56,230 nt of DNA from Calothrix sp. CSU_2_0 (GTDB lineage Bacteria > Cyanobacteriota > Cyanobacteriia > Cyanobacteriales > Nostocaceae): positions 1 to 56,230 of the forward strand of contig JAAUPE010000032.1 in assembly GCA_012034595.1 (NCBI GenBank). The letters run 5' to 3'. Numbering within the stretch: the first letter of the stretch is position 1; every line of letters starts with the position of its first letter. This document shows positions 37,801-46,367 of this stretch, piece by piece. The notes beneath the pieces are model-generated. The model saw only the letters and a list, made by a program, of their open reading frames with translations, did not search any database and was not told the origin of the DNA. The position numbers and the translations under genes were made by a program.

Positions 37801-40155
37801 GAAGCTTGAGTCTTTCTCTGAAGATGTTAGACGAGGTATAGATTTTCTGCTTTTATACTTCAATGAGAATGATATTATCGGGCAATATAAACCTCGTAAC
37901 CAAATTTTATTTGGCGAACTGCTAACTTTTTTAAATTTGGCTGAATCTAACTTACCCGATTTCCGTAAGTGGTTGACATACAAAGAAATATATAAGAAAT
38001 TAGAAAACTTAGGAGTTCAAAATTTCTTAGATGCTTTAAGAGAAAATAAACCAAATCCGATTTTAATCATCAGGAATAAGTTACGTGATATTAACTATCC
38101 TCCTCGTAAGACTTTTGGGAATTTATTTGATCCAGAAGTTTCAAGTAAAGCTGAGTTAAAAGAAATTGAAACAGCTTTAAATTGGCTGGCTGATTTACAG
38201 CAGTATTCGATCAATCCTGATTCTGTGCAACAAATTATAAATTCTCCTGCCAAACGACGCGAACTAGATGAATTAGTTAAGAAATATAAGTCAACCCATA
38301 ATAATATCAGGCAAGGATTAGACTTTCTACTGTCGCACTTCGATGAAAGTAATATCACAGATTCTTACTTACCTCGCAATCAAATTACTTTTATTGAACT
38401 AGAAAACTTCTTAAACTTAGCTCAATCTGAACTGCCTTACTTTCAAGAATGGCTGACCTATAAAGAAACTTATCAGAAACTTCAAATTCTGGGAACTACT
38501 AAGTTTTTGGATGCTTTGCGTGACAACCAAATTGAACCAAAATTGTGGTTTACAGTTCTAGAAAAGCGAATTTATCAAATATGTCTTGATGCTATTCTTG
38601 CTGTAAAGCCTGAGTTAAAGAACTTTAATATTGAGGTACACGAACGACAAATAAAAGAGTTTTCTAAACTCGATTATAACCAACTAGATGCTGCTAGAGA
38701 ACGTTTAAAACAGCTTCATTTGCAACGCTGGCAAAATTGGGAAAAAACATCACTTGCTCTAGCTGAGTTACCAAAGCTGAAAAGAGAAGTAAACAAAAAA
38801 AGACAACATTTGCCCATCCGTAAACTCCTCAACGACACACAAAAAGGGACCCCAAATTTAGTTAAAGCGTTAAAACCTTGCTGGATGATGAGTCCACTTT
38901 CAGTTAGTCAATATATTGATGCTAATGTGGTACATTTTGATGTTCTCATTTTTGATGAAGCATCACAACTGCGGACAGAAGATGTTGTCCCTGCAATTAT
39001 TCGTTCTAATCAAGTTATTGTGATTGGGGATAAAAAGCAACTTCCCCCTACATCCTTTTTCTCAACTGGAGACAGTGAAGAGGATATTAATGATGAAGAT
39101 GATGCAAGCTATGAAAGTGTTTTGGATGAATGTTCAAATTTTATGTTTGGACGCACATTAAAATGGCATTACCGCAGTCAAGATGAGCGTTTAATAACTT
39201 TCTCCAATAAGTATTTCTATGACTCTGAATTAGTAACATTTCCCAACCCGGTTCAAAATCCAGATTTAGGAGTATATTTTAAGCATGTTCCTGATGGTAT
39301 TTACGATCGCGGTGAACGCAGAGATAATCGACGTGAAGCAGAAGTAGTCGCTCAGTTAGCTTTAGAGCATTTTCAACGGGTTCCCGAACAATCCCTTGGT
39401 ATTATTGCATTTAGCGAAGCTCAATCTGATGCCATACAGGAACAGTTGGAAATCCTAGCAAAAAAACATTCTAATTTTGATAAGTTTTGCAGCGATAACT
39501 CACCTCAGTTTTTTCTCAAAGCTTTAGAAAATGTTCAAGGTGATGAAAGAGATGCAATTATCATCAGTATTGGCTATGCTCGTGATTCTCAAGGTAAGTT
39601 TACTCTCAACTTTGGTCCCCTGACTAAGCAAGGTGGAGAACGACGCTTAAATGTAGCTGTAACGCGAGCAAAATGCAAAATTACCCTAGTTTCTTCTATC
39701 ATTGCGGGTGACATCGATTTAGCAGGCAGCAAAAGCAAAGGTGTAAGATTATTACGCGATTACTTAGTATATGCGGCAAGTGGTGGTGAACGACTCGAAG
39801 CTAATCTTTATACCGATAAGCTTAAATTTGACTCCCCATTGAAGAAGATGTTTACCATACCTTAGTCGAGCTAGGATATGTTATTCGTAGCCAGGTGGGA
39901 TGCTCCGGGTATAGAATTGACCTGGCAGTTGTAGATAAAAACCACCCAGGAGAGTTTTTGTTAGGGATTGAGTGCGATGGTGCGTCCTACCACAATACCC
40001 CGACAGCGAGAGACCGCGATCGCTTAAGACAACAAGTGCTGGAAAAACTAGGTTGGAATATTCACAGAATTTGGTCAACAGACTGGTTTCGTAACAAACC
40101 CGCTCAAGTTCTTCTGTTGAGAGAAAGGATACAAGAACTGCAAAATAATAGATAA
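34847..40155 (+). CDS. giant DUF4011 superfamily-1 helicase with C-terminal nuclease domain (one frameshift)
   Basis: 1769 residues if one missing T at ~39839 is restored (SPLKKMFTIP-stop becomes SP-F-EEDVYHTLVELGYVIRSQ). The start at 34847 (MQQSTSGFQENFV) is preferred to a TTG at 34751. Order: DUF4011 N-terminus (AGLADLGRRNPLIKFKED); Walker A GPPGTGKSQ (Lys ~319); ~1050 residues of repeats; Walker B VLIFDEASQLRTED (~1370) then VIVIGDKKQLPPTSFF; helicase motifs LKWHYRSQDERLI, VQGDERDAIIISIGY and RRLNVAVTRAKCKITLV; and a DUF559/Vsr-like endonuclease domain (YRIDLAVVD, GIECDGASYHNTPTARDRDR, LGWNIHRIWSTDWF). The nuclease residues D, E-C-D are visible. Such helicase-nuclease proteins are often linked to phage or plasmid defence, but that is not shown here. 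No partner genes are adjacent. Confidence 0.9.
36235..37380 (+). repeat. three tandem ~127-codon repeats inside the helicase gene
   Basis: Marker segment GEKTTIWA/GEKTTMWA recurs at 36291, 36669 and 37053, spaced 378 and 384 nt. Other recurring blocks are QEAQNLLGQLSSFLPFL, IQPL/F-SNLE-LE-C, APLNLPENW and LKADIQEIEKNK. Copies 2 and 3 are closest to each other. Confidence 0.9.
37605..38564 (+). repeat. two tandem 160-codon repeats inside the helicase gene
   Basis: The YPARQVFGDLFNPEVS copy (37616) and the YPPRKTFGNLFDPEVS copy (38096) are 480 nt apart. They share EIE-ALNWL, YSINPD-VQQI-NS, P-RNQI-F-EL-FLNLA-S and FLDALR. This is an in-frame duplication. Confidence 0.9.
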
Positions 40156-40409
40156 CTACCTTAATTCCCCAAAAAAATCTCAAATTTGCATCCATCCACA
40201 GATCCAAACCAAAATACCCCACGTATATAAATTTAGATGAGCGGCGAACGCAGGAGCAATAGCAAGCATAGCCATCATTGTTAGAGAATTCAACCTGAAT
40301 TAACCTCTCCAGGTGTTTTTTCTGGAGTTCGGGACAGTTTGACATCAACTGTTCTCTAATTGTCTTGCCTAGATTCCACATGACATCATCTTTGGAGACA
40401 TTACTCACC

Positions 40410-41072
40410 ATGAATTTTGAATTTGACAATGAAAACGCTGAAAATACTTTGACCAAAAAAACTTCCCGTCGTCAAGTAGTAATAACTGGTGCGATCGCAG
40501 GTTTAACTACTGCTTTTGGTTTACCCCTACTTGCTGAAAAAGCTGATGCTCAATCATCTTGGAAAGCTAATGATATCAAGGTTCTCAATAATGCTCTATA
40601 TTACGAACACCAAGCAATTTGGGCTTATGGTTTTGCTGCTGGAAAGTTAACGAATACAGATGTCGGTAAAGCAGTTTTGGCTCTCGCTCTCCGCAACCAA
40701 GATGACCACAAAAAACATCGGGATGTTCTCGCAGGAGCAGTTAGCAGTTTGGGAGGAAAACCCGTCAAAGCTGAACCTCAATATGATGTTTCTTCCTACA
40801 TCAAGAAAGGTGAAGGAAATGTAGATAGTGATGTGAATATTGCGAAATTAGCTCTGGCTTTAGAAATAGATGCTGCGATCGCATATACCCTAGAAGTTGC
40901 TAAACTCAAAACTCCCAAATTTATGACAGTTGGTGCCAGCATTGGTACTACTGAATCTGCCCATGCAGCTGCGATTCGTGCAACCTTCAGAGCATTGGGA
41001 GTAAATATCGAAATTGTTCCAGCAGCTTTTGTAAGTGTGGCAAACCGTGATGCTTGGGTATTAAAAGTATAA
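40410..41072 (+). CDS. Tat-exported ferritin-like domain protein
   Basis: 220 residues from the ATG at 40410 (GGAG 11 nt upstream). A twin-arginine-type signal (KKTSRRQVVITGAIAGLTTA) is followed by cleavage near ADA and a four-helix ferritin-like domain (LNNALYYEHQAIWAYGFAAG; ALRNQDDHKKHRDVLAGAVS; LALEIDAAIAYTLEVAKL; TTESAHAAAIRATFRALG). E/H pairs (YEHQ, DDHKKH, E-D, ESAH) could form a di-iron site, so oxidised metal handling or peroxide removal in the periplasm is plausible. It resembles DUF4439/ferritin_2 Tat substrates of cyanobacteria. Monocistronic. Confidence 0.85.
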   Translation: MNFEFDNENAENTLTKKTSRRQVVITGAIAGLTTAFGLPLLAEKADAQSSWKANDIKVLNNALYYEHQAIWAYGFAAGKLTNTDVGKAVLALALRNQDDHKKHRDVLAGAVSSLGGKPVKAEPQYDVSSYIKKGEGNVDSDVNIAKLALALEIDAAIAYTLEVAKLKTPKFMTVGASIGTTESAHAAAIRATFRALGVNIEIVPAAFVSVANRDAWVLKV

Positions 41073-41601
41073 ATATTCTAAAAATTTTTTAGGGGATGTC
41101 AGACAATTTGCAAACAATAGACATCTCCGAAAATTAATTATGCGTTACCCAAAACCCTTGGTAGAGAAGTAGCAATGCTACGTCTCTACATCTTTTCTGG
41201 AGATGTCTTAATAGGTTTCGGTTAAGGTGATGTTCAGAATAAAAATTACCAGTCAATATGATTTCATCGTAGGGGAGAACGGTTGTACTCACGGAGCGAG
41301 TAGACGCGCAAGCGGCTTCTCTTTGAGTAGCAAGCTACGCCCTCTTGTATGTTTTTAACCCATTTGGAGTATAGCCAAAAAAATAAAATTCCGTACAGAC
41401 TGTTCTCCGGGATTGAAAAGGACTAATCCAGAAACGCCTGAAATAGCCATTAAACTCAATGCCAACAAGCTCTACGTGCCAATTAAGTATAATTAATTGG
41501 CAAAAACAAAAATCTGCATTCATCCATAGAACCAAATCAAATTATTCGACGTATATGTATGTGAATGAAGATTTGATTACAACAACTAACTCTCAGCCTA
41601 T
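41073..41601. other. repeat-filled intergenic region with a MITE-like element
   Basis: 529 nt. Inverted AGACATCTCC (41119-41128) and GGAGATGTCT (41199-41208) bracket a 90-nt element whose centre is a REP palindrome (41161-41190). A TAGACGCG-AAGCGGCTT-type repeat follows at ~41299-41345. The block at 41515-41556 is ~80% identical to 40187-40228. Confidence 0.6.
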
Positions 41602-42783
41602 ATGCAGTTACGCACATCACAATCATCAATTCTCTGGCGGCAAGTTTGGGGTTTATCGGCAATCCTGGCAGCAGTTATGTTCAGTTGGATGGCTTATAGT
41701 CTCTACCAACCGAAAATTCTCCAGGAATTGGGCTTTGTCAAACTAGCAGCATGGCTGGGAATTATCCAGGGCTTGATGGGTGCGGTGCTGGAACCTTTGG
41801 TGGGGGGCGTTTCTGACAAAATACAACGTCGGTTTGGTAGTCGTTTACCGATGATTACAACTGGTGTGACTGTTGCAGGGTTAATTTTTGTCGCTACTTC
41901 TATATTACTAAGATGGCAAATTCCCGTGGGTATTCGTTGGATAGTTCCCGTACTCATGACTCTGTGGGTGATGTCAATGATTGTTTTTCGAGGTCCTGTA
42001 GTTGCTTTACTTAGACAAGCTGCACCTTTAGCTGCTTTACCGCAAGCAAATATGGTGTTGACTGTAATATTTGGGTTGGTTGGTGCTTTGTCACCACTGA
42101 TGACTATTTTCCTTAATAGTGCTGGTGCTTCGATTACTTTTATTTTAGGCGCGATCGCACTCACAATCGGCGCTACTGTTTTATACTCTTCTACTCCGCG
42201 ACATGTTCTTTTTTCTACTCCCGAATCTATTCAATCTCCCATTTCTCTATTCTTAATAAGTATAATTTTTGCTTTTGGTTTAGGAATTGGTTTGGAGATA
42301 AATTTACTGCTGAGAGTCTTTCCACAAATTATTCAGCCTAGTTTGAATAGTATTAACACTGATTTAATTGTATCTATTATTTTATTTATTTCGGCTTTAT
42401 CTGTATTTCCAACAGCGAAATTAACTATCAAGTTAGGAGTAAAACCAACAATGCGACTGGGTTTGTTAGCAATTTTAGTTTGTTTGGGTTTGCTAGTATT
42501 TCATCCAGGTGGTATTTTCGCTATTGTGTTGATTTTGGTTGCTGGAGTTAGTTTTGGGTTGATATTTGAAAGTCAAATACCGTTAATTTTAGGAATAATG
42601 CCCTGCGATCGCGCTGGTTTGGCAACAGGTTTATATTTTGGTGGAATGGGTACAGCTAGTGCTATAGTGTCAATTCTCCAGCAATCAGCAACCCCAGTTA
42701 CCCCTATTGTTGAATTTTTCTGGTGCGGGATTTCATTTGCGATCGTATTACTGTGTTTGACTATTAACAAAACACAAATCTAA
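41602..42783 (+). CDS. major facilitator superfamily permease
   Basis: 393 residues with about twelve membrane helices. The inter-helix 2-3 MFS motif is visible as GAVLEPLVGGVSDKIQRRFG followed by SRLPMITTG. The sequence has the flavour of the glycoside/sucrose-transporter branch, but no substrate can be read from it. The C-terminal half ends in a short cytoplasmic tail. The start ATG at 41602 has no strong ribosome-binding site. Monocistronic, convergent with pyrE. Confidence 0.85.
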   Translation: MQLRTSQSSILWRQVWGLSAILAAVMFSWMAYSLYQPKILQELGFVKLAAWLGIIQGLMGAVLEPLVGGVSDKIQRRFGSRLPMITTGVTVAGLIFVATSILLRWQIPVGIRWIVPVLMTLWVMSMIVFRGPVVALLRQAAPLAALPQANMVLTVIFGLVGALSPLMTIFLNSAGASITFILGAIALTIGATVLYSSTPRHVLFSTPESIQSPISLFLISIIFAFGLGIGLEINLLLRVFPQIIQPSLNSINTDLIVSIILFISALSVFPTAKLTIKLGVKPTMRLGLLAILVCLGLLVFHPGGIFAIVLILVAGVSFGLIFESQIPLILGIMPCDRAGLATGLYFGGMGTASAIVSILQQSATPVTPIVEFFWCGISFAIVLLCLTINKTQI

Positions 42784-42961
42784 GCAAAATCATAACGACT
42801 CTTCTGCTAGGACAGAGGCAAGAATTTCGTTAAGCTCTATAAGCTTTTCTACCAATGGAATTCTATTTTTAACTTGATTTCGTTCGTTGTAAGCGATTCT
42901 CCAGAGGAGACGCTGCGCGAAATAAAAAGTATTTTTTTACACATATGGAATGCCATAATAC

Positions 42962-43579
42962 TTAAGTTATTTGCCGATATCGTTGTTGAATATCCTCAAT
43001 CCCATACACCGCTTCAAACTTCAATCCTTGGGACTGATAAAACTCGGCTCCTCCTTGTTTGCGGTCTACTAGTGAAATTACTAGCTCGACAGTATAACCA
43101 GCATCGCGTAATCTTTCTACAGCTTTCATCGCAGATTGTCCAGTGGTGACCACATCCTCTAATACCACCACATTTGCAGCTTCTGTTAGAATCGGTCCTT
43201 CTATGTATGCTTGTGTACCATGACCTTTTGCCTCTTTACGAATAATCAATCCTGGGATTGGTTGATTTTCATAAGCAGAGACGACAGTAACAGCACTGAC
43301 AATTGGGTCTGCACCCAATGTTAACCCTGCGATCGCATGGGTATTTGCTGGTAACATAGCTAAAAGTAAGCGACCCGTTGCTAAGGCTCCTTGGGGGTGG
43401 AGGGTGACTGGTTTGCAGTTGATATAGTATTTACTCGGTTGTCCAGAGGAAAGGACAAAATCTCCTTCCTTGTACGCTTTTTGGCAAAGTAAATCTAATA
43501 ACTTGTTGCGTAGAGTATTTATGTCAGTATTTGCAGCCCAAGCTTCAGATTGCGGGAGAATTTCAGCAGGATAACTCAT
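42962..43579 (-). CDS. pyrE: orotate phosphoribosyltransferase
   Basis: 205 residues. Orotate + PRPP to OMP in pyrimidine synthesis; cytoplasmic. The PRPP-binding motif is VVVLEDVVTTGQSAMKAVER (~125-145), and the catalytic loop region is RKEAKGHGTQAYIEG (~97-111). An N-terminal FVLSSGQPSKYYINCKPVTL segment is typical. Intact, single gene; the start at 43579 faces a divergent exported-protein gene. Confidence 0.95.
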   Translation of the reverse strand: MSYPAEILPQSEAWAANTDINTLRNKLLDLLCQKAYKEGDFVLSSGQPSKYYINCKPVTLHPQGALATGRLLLAMLPANTHAIAGLTLGADPIVSAVTVVSAYENQPIPGLIIRKEAKGHGTQAYIEGPILTEAANVVVLEDVVTTGQSAMKAVERLRDAGYTVELVISLVDRKQGGAEFYQSQGLKFEAVYGIEDIQQRYRQIT

Positions 43580-43690
43580 TACAGATAGAAAAAAATTGTG
43601 CTACACCAATGGTTGAACTCGCTTGAGTTCCTTTCTTAAGCATAAGTTAAGATGCGATCGCAAAGTAGAAAAAGTAGAGGAGTAATTATT

Positions 43691-44119
43691 ATGGGTTTAA
43701 ATTTTAGAGCAGTGGCTGGTCTTTTGGTGCTAGCTGCTGCAAGTCTACCATCGGTTGCTGTTGCTCAAGACAGTGCCCCTAATTATGAGACAGCTAGTGA
43801 AGTTCTGGAACGGGCTTTTTTCAAAAATAGTCCTGATTATTACCGAAATCAGGGTTTTAAACGTGATGTTGACTTGATTTTGGGACCAGGTTCTTTGTTC
43901 CGCAATTCTTTTCCAGAAAATGAAATTGAGCGGGATGCTGAATTGGTAAATAAGGTTTACCGGGATGTAATCATGCAGCAGGCTATGAATGACCCCTACA
44001 TTAGAACCCCAGATTTACCCAATCCTTATAATACATCATTAATGATGTCCCCACGACTAAATCAAAATAAGCTCAAAAGTGGTACTGAGTTCCGCTTTGA
44101 TGCAATGCCATCAAGATAA
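43691..44119 (+). CDS. small exported cyanobacterial protein
   Basis: 142 residues from the ATG at 43691, preceded by GAGGAG at 8-9 nt. A classic signal peptide (MGLNFRAVAGLLVLAAASLP, cleavage after AVA-Q). The mature protein is hydrophilic, with Asn/Tyr/Pro-rich segments (FFKNSPDYYRNQGFKRDVDL, ILGPGSLFRNSFPENEIERD, DPYIRTPDLPNPYNTS). This pattern recurs in cyanobacterial proteins of unknown function. No catalytic motif seen. The upstream Met at 43652 lacks a signal peptide context, so I reject it. Confidence 0.75.
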   Translation: MGLNFRAVAGLLVLAAASLPSVAVAQDSAPNYETASEVLERAFFKNSPDYYRNQGFKRDVDLILGPGSLFRNSFPENEIERDAELVNKVYRDVIMQQAMNDPYIRTPDLPNPYNTSLMMSPRLNQNKLKSGTEFRFDAMPSR

Positions 44120-44120
44120 T

Positions 44121-44160
44121 AAATTAGGAGTTAGGAGTTTTGAGTTAGGAGTTAGGGTTT
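44121..44160 (+). repeat. TTAGGAG heptamer short tandem repeat
   Basis: Units of TTAGGAG with one variant (TTTTGAG) from 44124 to ~44156, between the exported protein and the tRNA gene. Confidence 0.7.
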
Positions 44161-44200
44161 AATTTTTTATTCTTAACTCTTAGCTCTCAATTTTATCAAA

Positions 44201-44273
44201 TCCAGGGTACAGGAGTTGAACCTGTCTGGTACGAATTATGAGTTCGTTGCCTAAACCGATCGGCCAACCCTGG
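44201..44273 (-). tRNA. tRNA with anticodon CAT (elongator Met or Ile2)
   Basis: 73 nt folding as a cloverleaf: acceptor CCAGGGT/ACCCTGG (7 bp) plus discriminator A; D arm GCC/GGC with GG in the loop; anticodon stem ACGAA/TTCGT around CTCATAA; T arm ACAGG/CCTGT with TTCAACT. The anticodon is CAT. The acceptor is fully paired and the anticodon stem lacks three G:C pairs, so it is not the initiator. CCA is not encoded. If C34 is converted to lysidine it would read AUA. Confidence 0.9.
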
Positions 44274-44409
44274 TTAATATGTAGTTTTTCAAAAAAATAA
44301 CATACATTTCATATCTTAGCGTGCGATCGCAATTTTGTGTACTGTCTCACTGATGAAATAATGAATCATAATTGATAGAAATGAGTTTTTTTGATTATTC
44401 CTATAACCA

Positions 44410-45438
44410 ATGAAAAGATTTCGCAACTATGGGAGCAAGCAAATTCGGGGATTTTTGACGACGCATCGCATTTTATTTGCCGTTGTCATTCTCATATTCG
44501 GACTTTTATCAACACTTTTGCTTTCACTTTCCCAAGGTGCGGTTCCTTTTAGCTTTGATGAAGTCTTACAAGCGCTACTTCGACAAGGTGAACCGCTTAA
44601 ACAAACTATACTTTGGGACTTGCGTATTCCCCGTATTATTGCCGCGATTTTAGTTGGTTCTGCCTTGGGAATGTCGGGTGCGTTGTTGCAGGGTATGTTA
44701 CGTAATAGTCTAGCTGACCCTTTCATTTTAGGTATTTCTGCGGGTGCGGGATTGGTTGTGATTGTGATGGTGGGGTTGCAAGTTTTTCAAGCATGGATTC
44801 CTCTTGCAGCTTGGTTTGGTGCAATAATTACTACAACTATCGTTATTTTTCTTGGTCGTTCGGGTGGAAAACTTGCTGTTGAAAGGTTAATTTTAGCCGG
44901 GGTTGCGGTGAGTTCGTTGTTTGGTGCAGTTCAAAGTACGTTATTGTTACTTGCGGAAGACGGACAAATTCAGCAAGCGTTGAACTGGTTAATTGGTAGT
45001 TTGAATGGAAGAGGTTGGCAGGAAGTGATAAGCGCAGCACCTTATCTGGTTGTTGCTTTAATTAGTGGATGTTTGCTAGCACGTTCTTTAAATTTACTTG
45101 CGTTGGGGGATGATTTGGCTGTGGGGTTGGGAGTAAACTTGATGCGATCGCGTCTTATGGTTGCAGCAGTGGCAACTTTACTTGCAGCAGGAGCGGTTAG
45201 TGTGAGTGGACTAATTGGTTTTATTGGTTTGGTTGTTCCCCACGGGATTCGTTTAATGGTGGGCAATGACTATCGTATTTTATTACCATTATCAGCCCTT
45301 GGAGGAGCTTGGTTATTAATGTTTGCGGATTTGCTTTCTCGACTCGGTTCTGTTGAATTACCTGTTGGTTCTGTCACAGCACTTCTCGGTTCTCCTTTGT
45401 TCATCTGGTTGCTTTATCAGCGTAAAGCTGGTGAATAG
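44410..45438 (+). CDS. FecCD-family iron/B12 ABC transporter permease
   Basis: 342 residues, about ten membrane helices, BtuC/FecD family. Family hallmarks: LWDLRIPRIIAAILVGSALG, then MSGALLQGMLRNSLADPFIL, then GISAGAG; VSGLIGFIGLVVPHGIRLMV (ATPase contact loop); LPVGSVTALLGSPLFIWLLY near the C-terminus. Substrate could be ferric siderophore, heme or cobalamin; no binding protein or TonB-dependent receptor lies in the window. The FecE-type ATPase follows 122 nt downstream. Confidence 0.92.
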   Translation: MKRFRNYGSKQIRGFLTTHRILFAVVILIFGLLSTLLLSLSQGAVPFSFDEVLQALLRQGEPLKQTILWDLRIPRIIAAILVGSALGMSGALLQGMLRNSLADPFILGISAGAGLVVIVMVGLQVFQAWIPLAAWFGAIITTTIVIFLGRSGGKLAVERLILAGVAVSSLFGAVQSTLLLLAEDGQIQQALNWLIGSLNGRGWQEVISAAPYLVVALISGCLLARSLNLLALGDDLAVGLGVNLMRSRLMVAAVATLLAAGAVSVSGLIGFIGLVVPHGIRLMVGNDYRILLPLSALGGAWLLMFADLLSRLGSVELPVGSVTALLGSPLFIWLLYQRKAGE

Positions 45439-45531
45439 GGATTTTTCTAATATATTTCTCATTAAAATCAGATTTCCTATATTTTTTTGAAATCTAGAAG
45501 AAACACGATATACTATTACGTCTCTACAAAA

Positions 45532-45560
45532 ATCCAAAATCCAAAATCCAAAACCCAAAA
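45532..45560 (+). repeat. AAAATCC heptamer tandem repeat touching a start codon
   Basis: Four AAAATCC/AAAACCC units run straight into the ATG at 45561, replacing a normal ribosome-binding site. Confidence 0.75.
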
Positions 45561-46337
45561 ATGCCTTTAGAAGTTCAAAATTTAACTGGTGGTTACACGA
45601 CAACACCCATTATCAAAGATGTAAACCTCAACTTAAAAACTGGGGAGTGGTTAAGTTTAGTTGGTGCGAATGGTTCGGGTAAATCGACTTTTTTAAAATT
45701 ACTTAGTAGAATTCTTTCCCCCTCAGAAGGAGCAGTTTTATTAGATGGTAAAGTCATTCATTCCCAACCAGCAAATATAGTCGCTCAACAACTCGCATTA
45801 TTACCCCAACAACAAACAATTCCTGCGGGTTTAACAGTGCGACAATTAGTGAGTTTAGGACGAACACCTCATCAACCTTGGTGGCAATGGGAATTGAATT
45901 CGGTGGATAGAGAAAAGGTAGAGATTGCGATTCAAAAAACTAAATTAGCAGAATTGAGTGAAAGACCAGTAGAAAATCTGTCAGGAGGAGAAAGACAGCG
46001 AGCTTTTTTAGCATTAGCATTAGCACAGGAACCAAAGATTTTGTTATTAGATGAACCAACAACATATTTAGATATTAACTATCAACTGCAACTACTGGAA
46101 TTACTCAAAGAATTAAATCAACAACAGCAATTAACTATAGTTACTGTATTACATGAATTAAATCTTGCAGCTAGATACAGTAACCGAATTGCTTTGTTTA
46201 AACAAGGTCATCTTTGGGGTGTTGATACACCAGAAAATGTTTTAACTCCAGATGCCATTAATCAAGTTTTTGGAGTTGAAGCCTTAATAATTAATACTCC
46301 CGTTGGTTTACAGGTTTGTGCTATTTCATCCTTGTAA
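45561..46337 (+). CDS. FecE-family iron/B12 ABC transporter ATPase
   Basis: 258 residues. Walker A SLVGANGSGKSTFLKLLSRI (~31-50), signature LSGGERQRAFLALALAQEP (~138), Walker B ILLLDEPTTYLDINYQLQLL, and switch His VTVLHELNLAARYS. Pairs with the upstream FecCD permease. The start is peculiar: there is no Shine-Dalgarno, and a heptamer repeat abuts the ATG, so expression may be weak or need coupling to the permease transcript. Confidence 0.92.
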   Translation: MPLEVQNLTGGYTTTPIIKDVNLNLKTGEWLSLVGANGSGKSTFLKLLSRILSPSEGAVLLDGKVIHSQPANIVAQQLALLPQQQTIPAGLTVRQLVSLGRTPHQPWWQWELNSVDREKVEIAIQKTKLAELSERPVENLSGGERQRAFLALALAQEPKILLLDEPTTYLDINYQLQLLELLKELNQQQQLTIVTVLHELNLAARYSNRIALFKQGHLWGVDTPENVLTPDAINQVFGVEALIINTPVGLQVCAISSL

Positions 46338-46367
46338 TATCCTTACCACGACTACCCAAAACCAGTT

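Noticed and set aside
36235-38564. Helicase internal repeats as an assembly artefact
   Set aside because: Copies differ at many positions and all stay in frame; a mis-assembly would give near-identical copies.
39881-40456. Leftward 191-residue open frame
   Set aside because: It overlaps the conserved nuclease end of the helicase and the start of the ferritin-like gene; its composition (Cys/Phe/Trp-rich) is that of a shadow frame.
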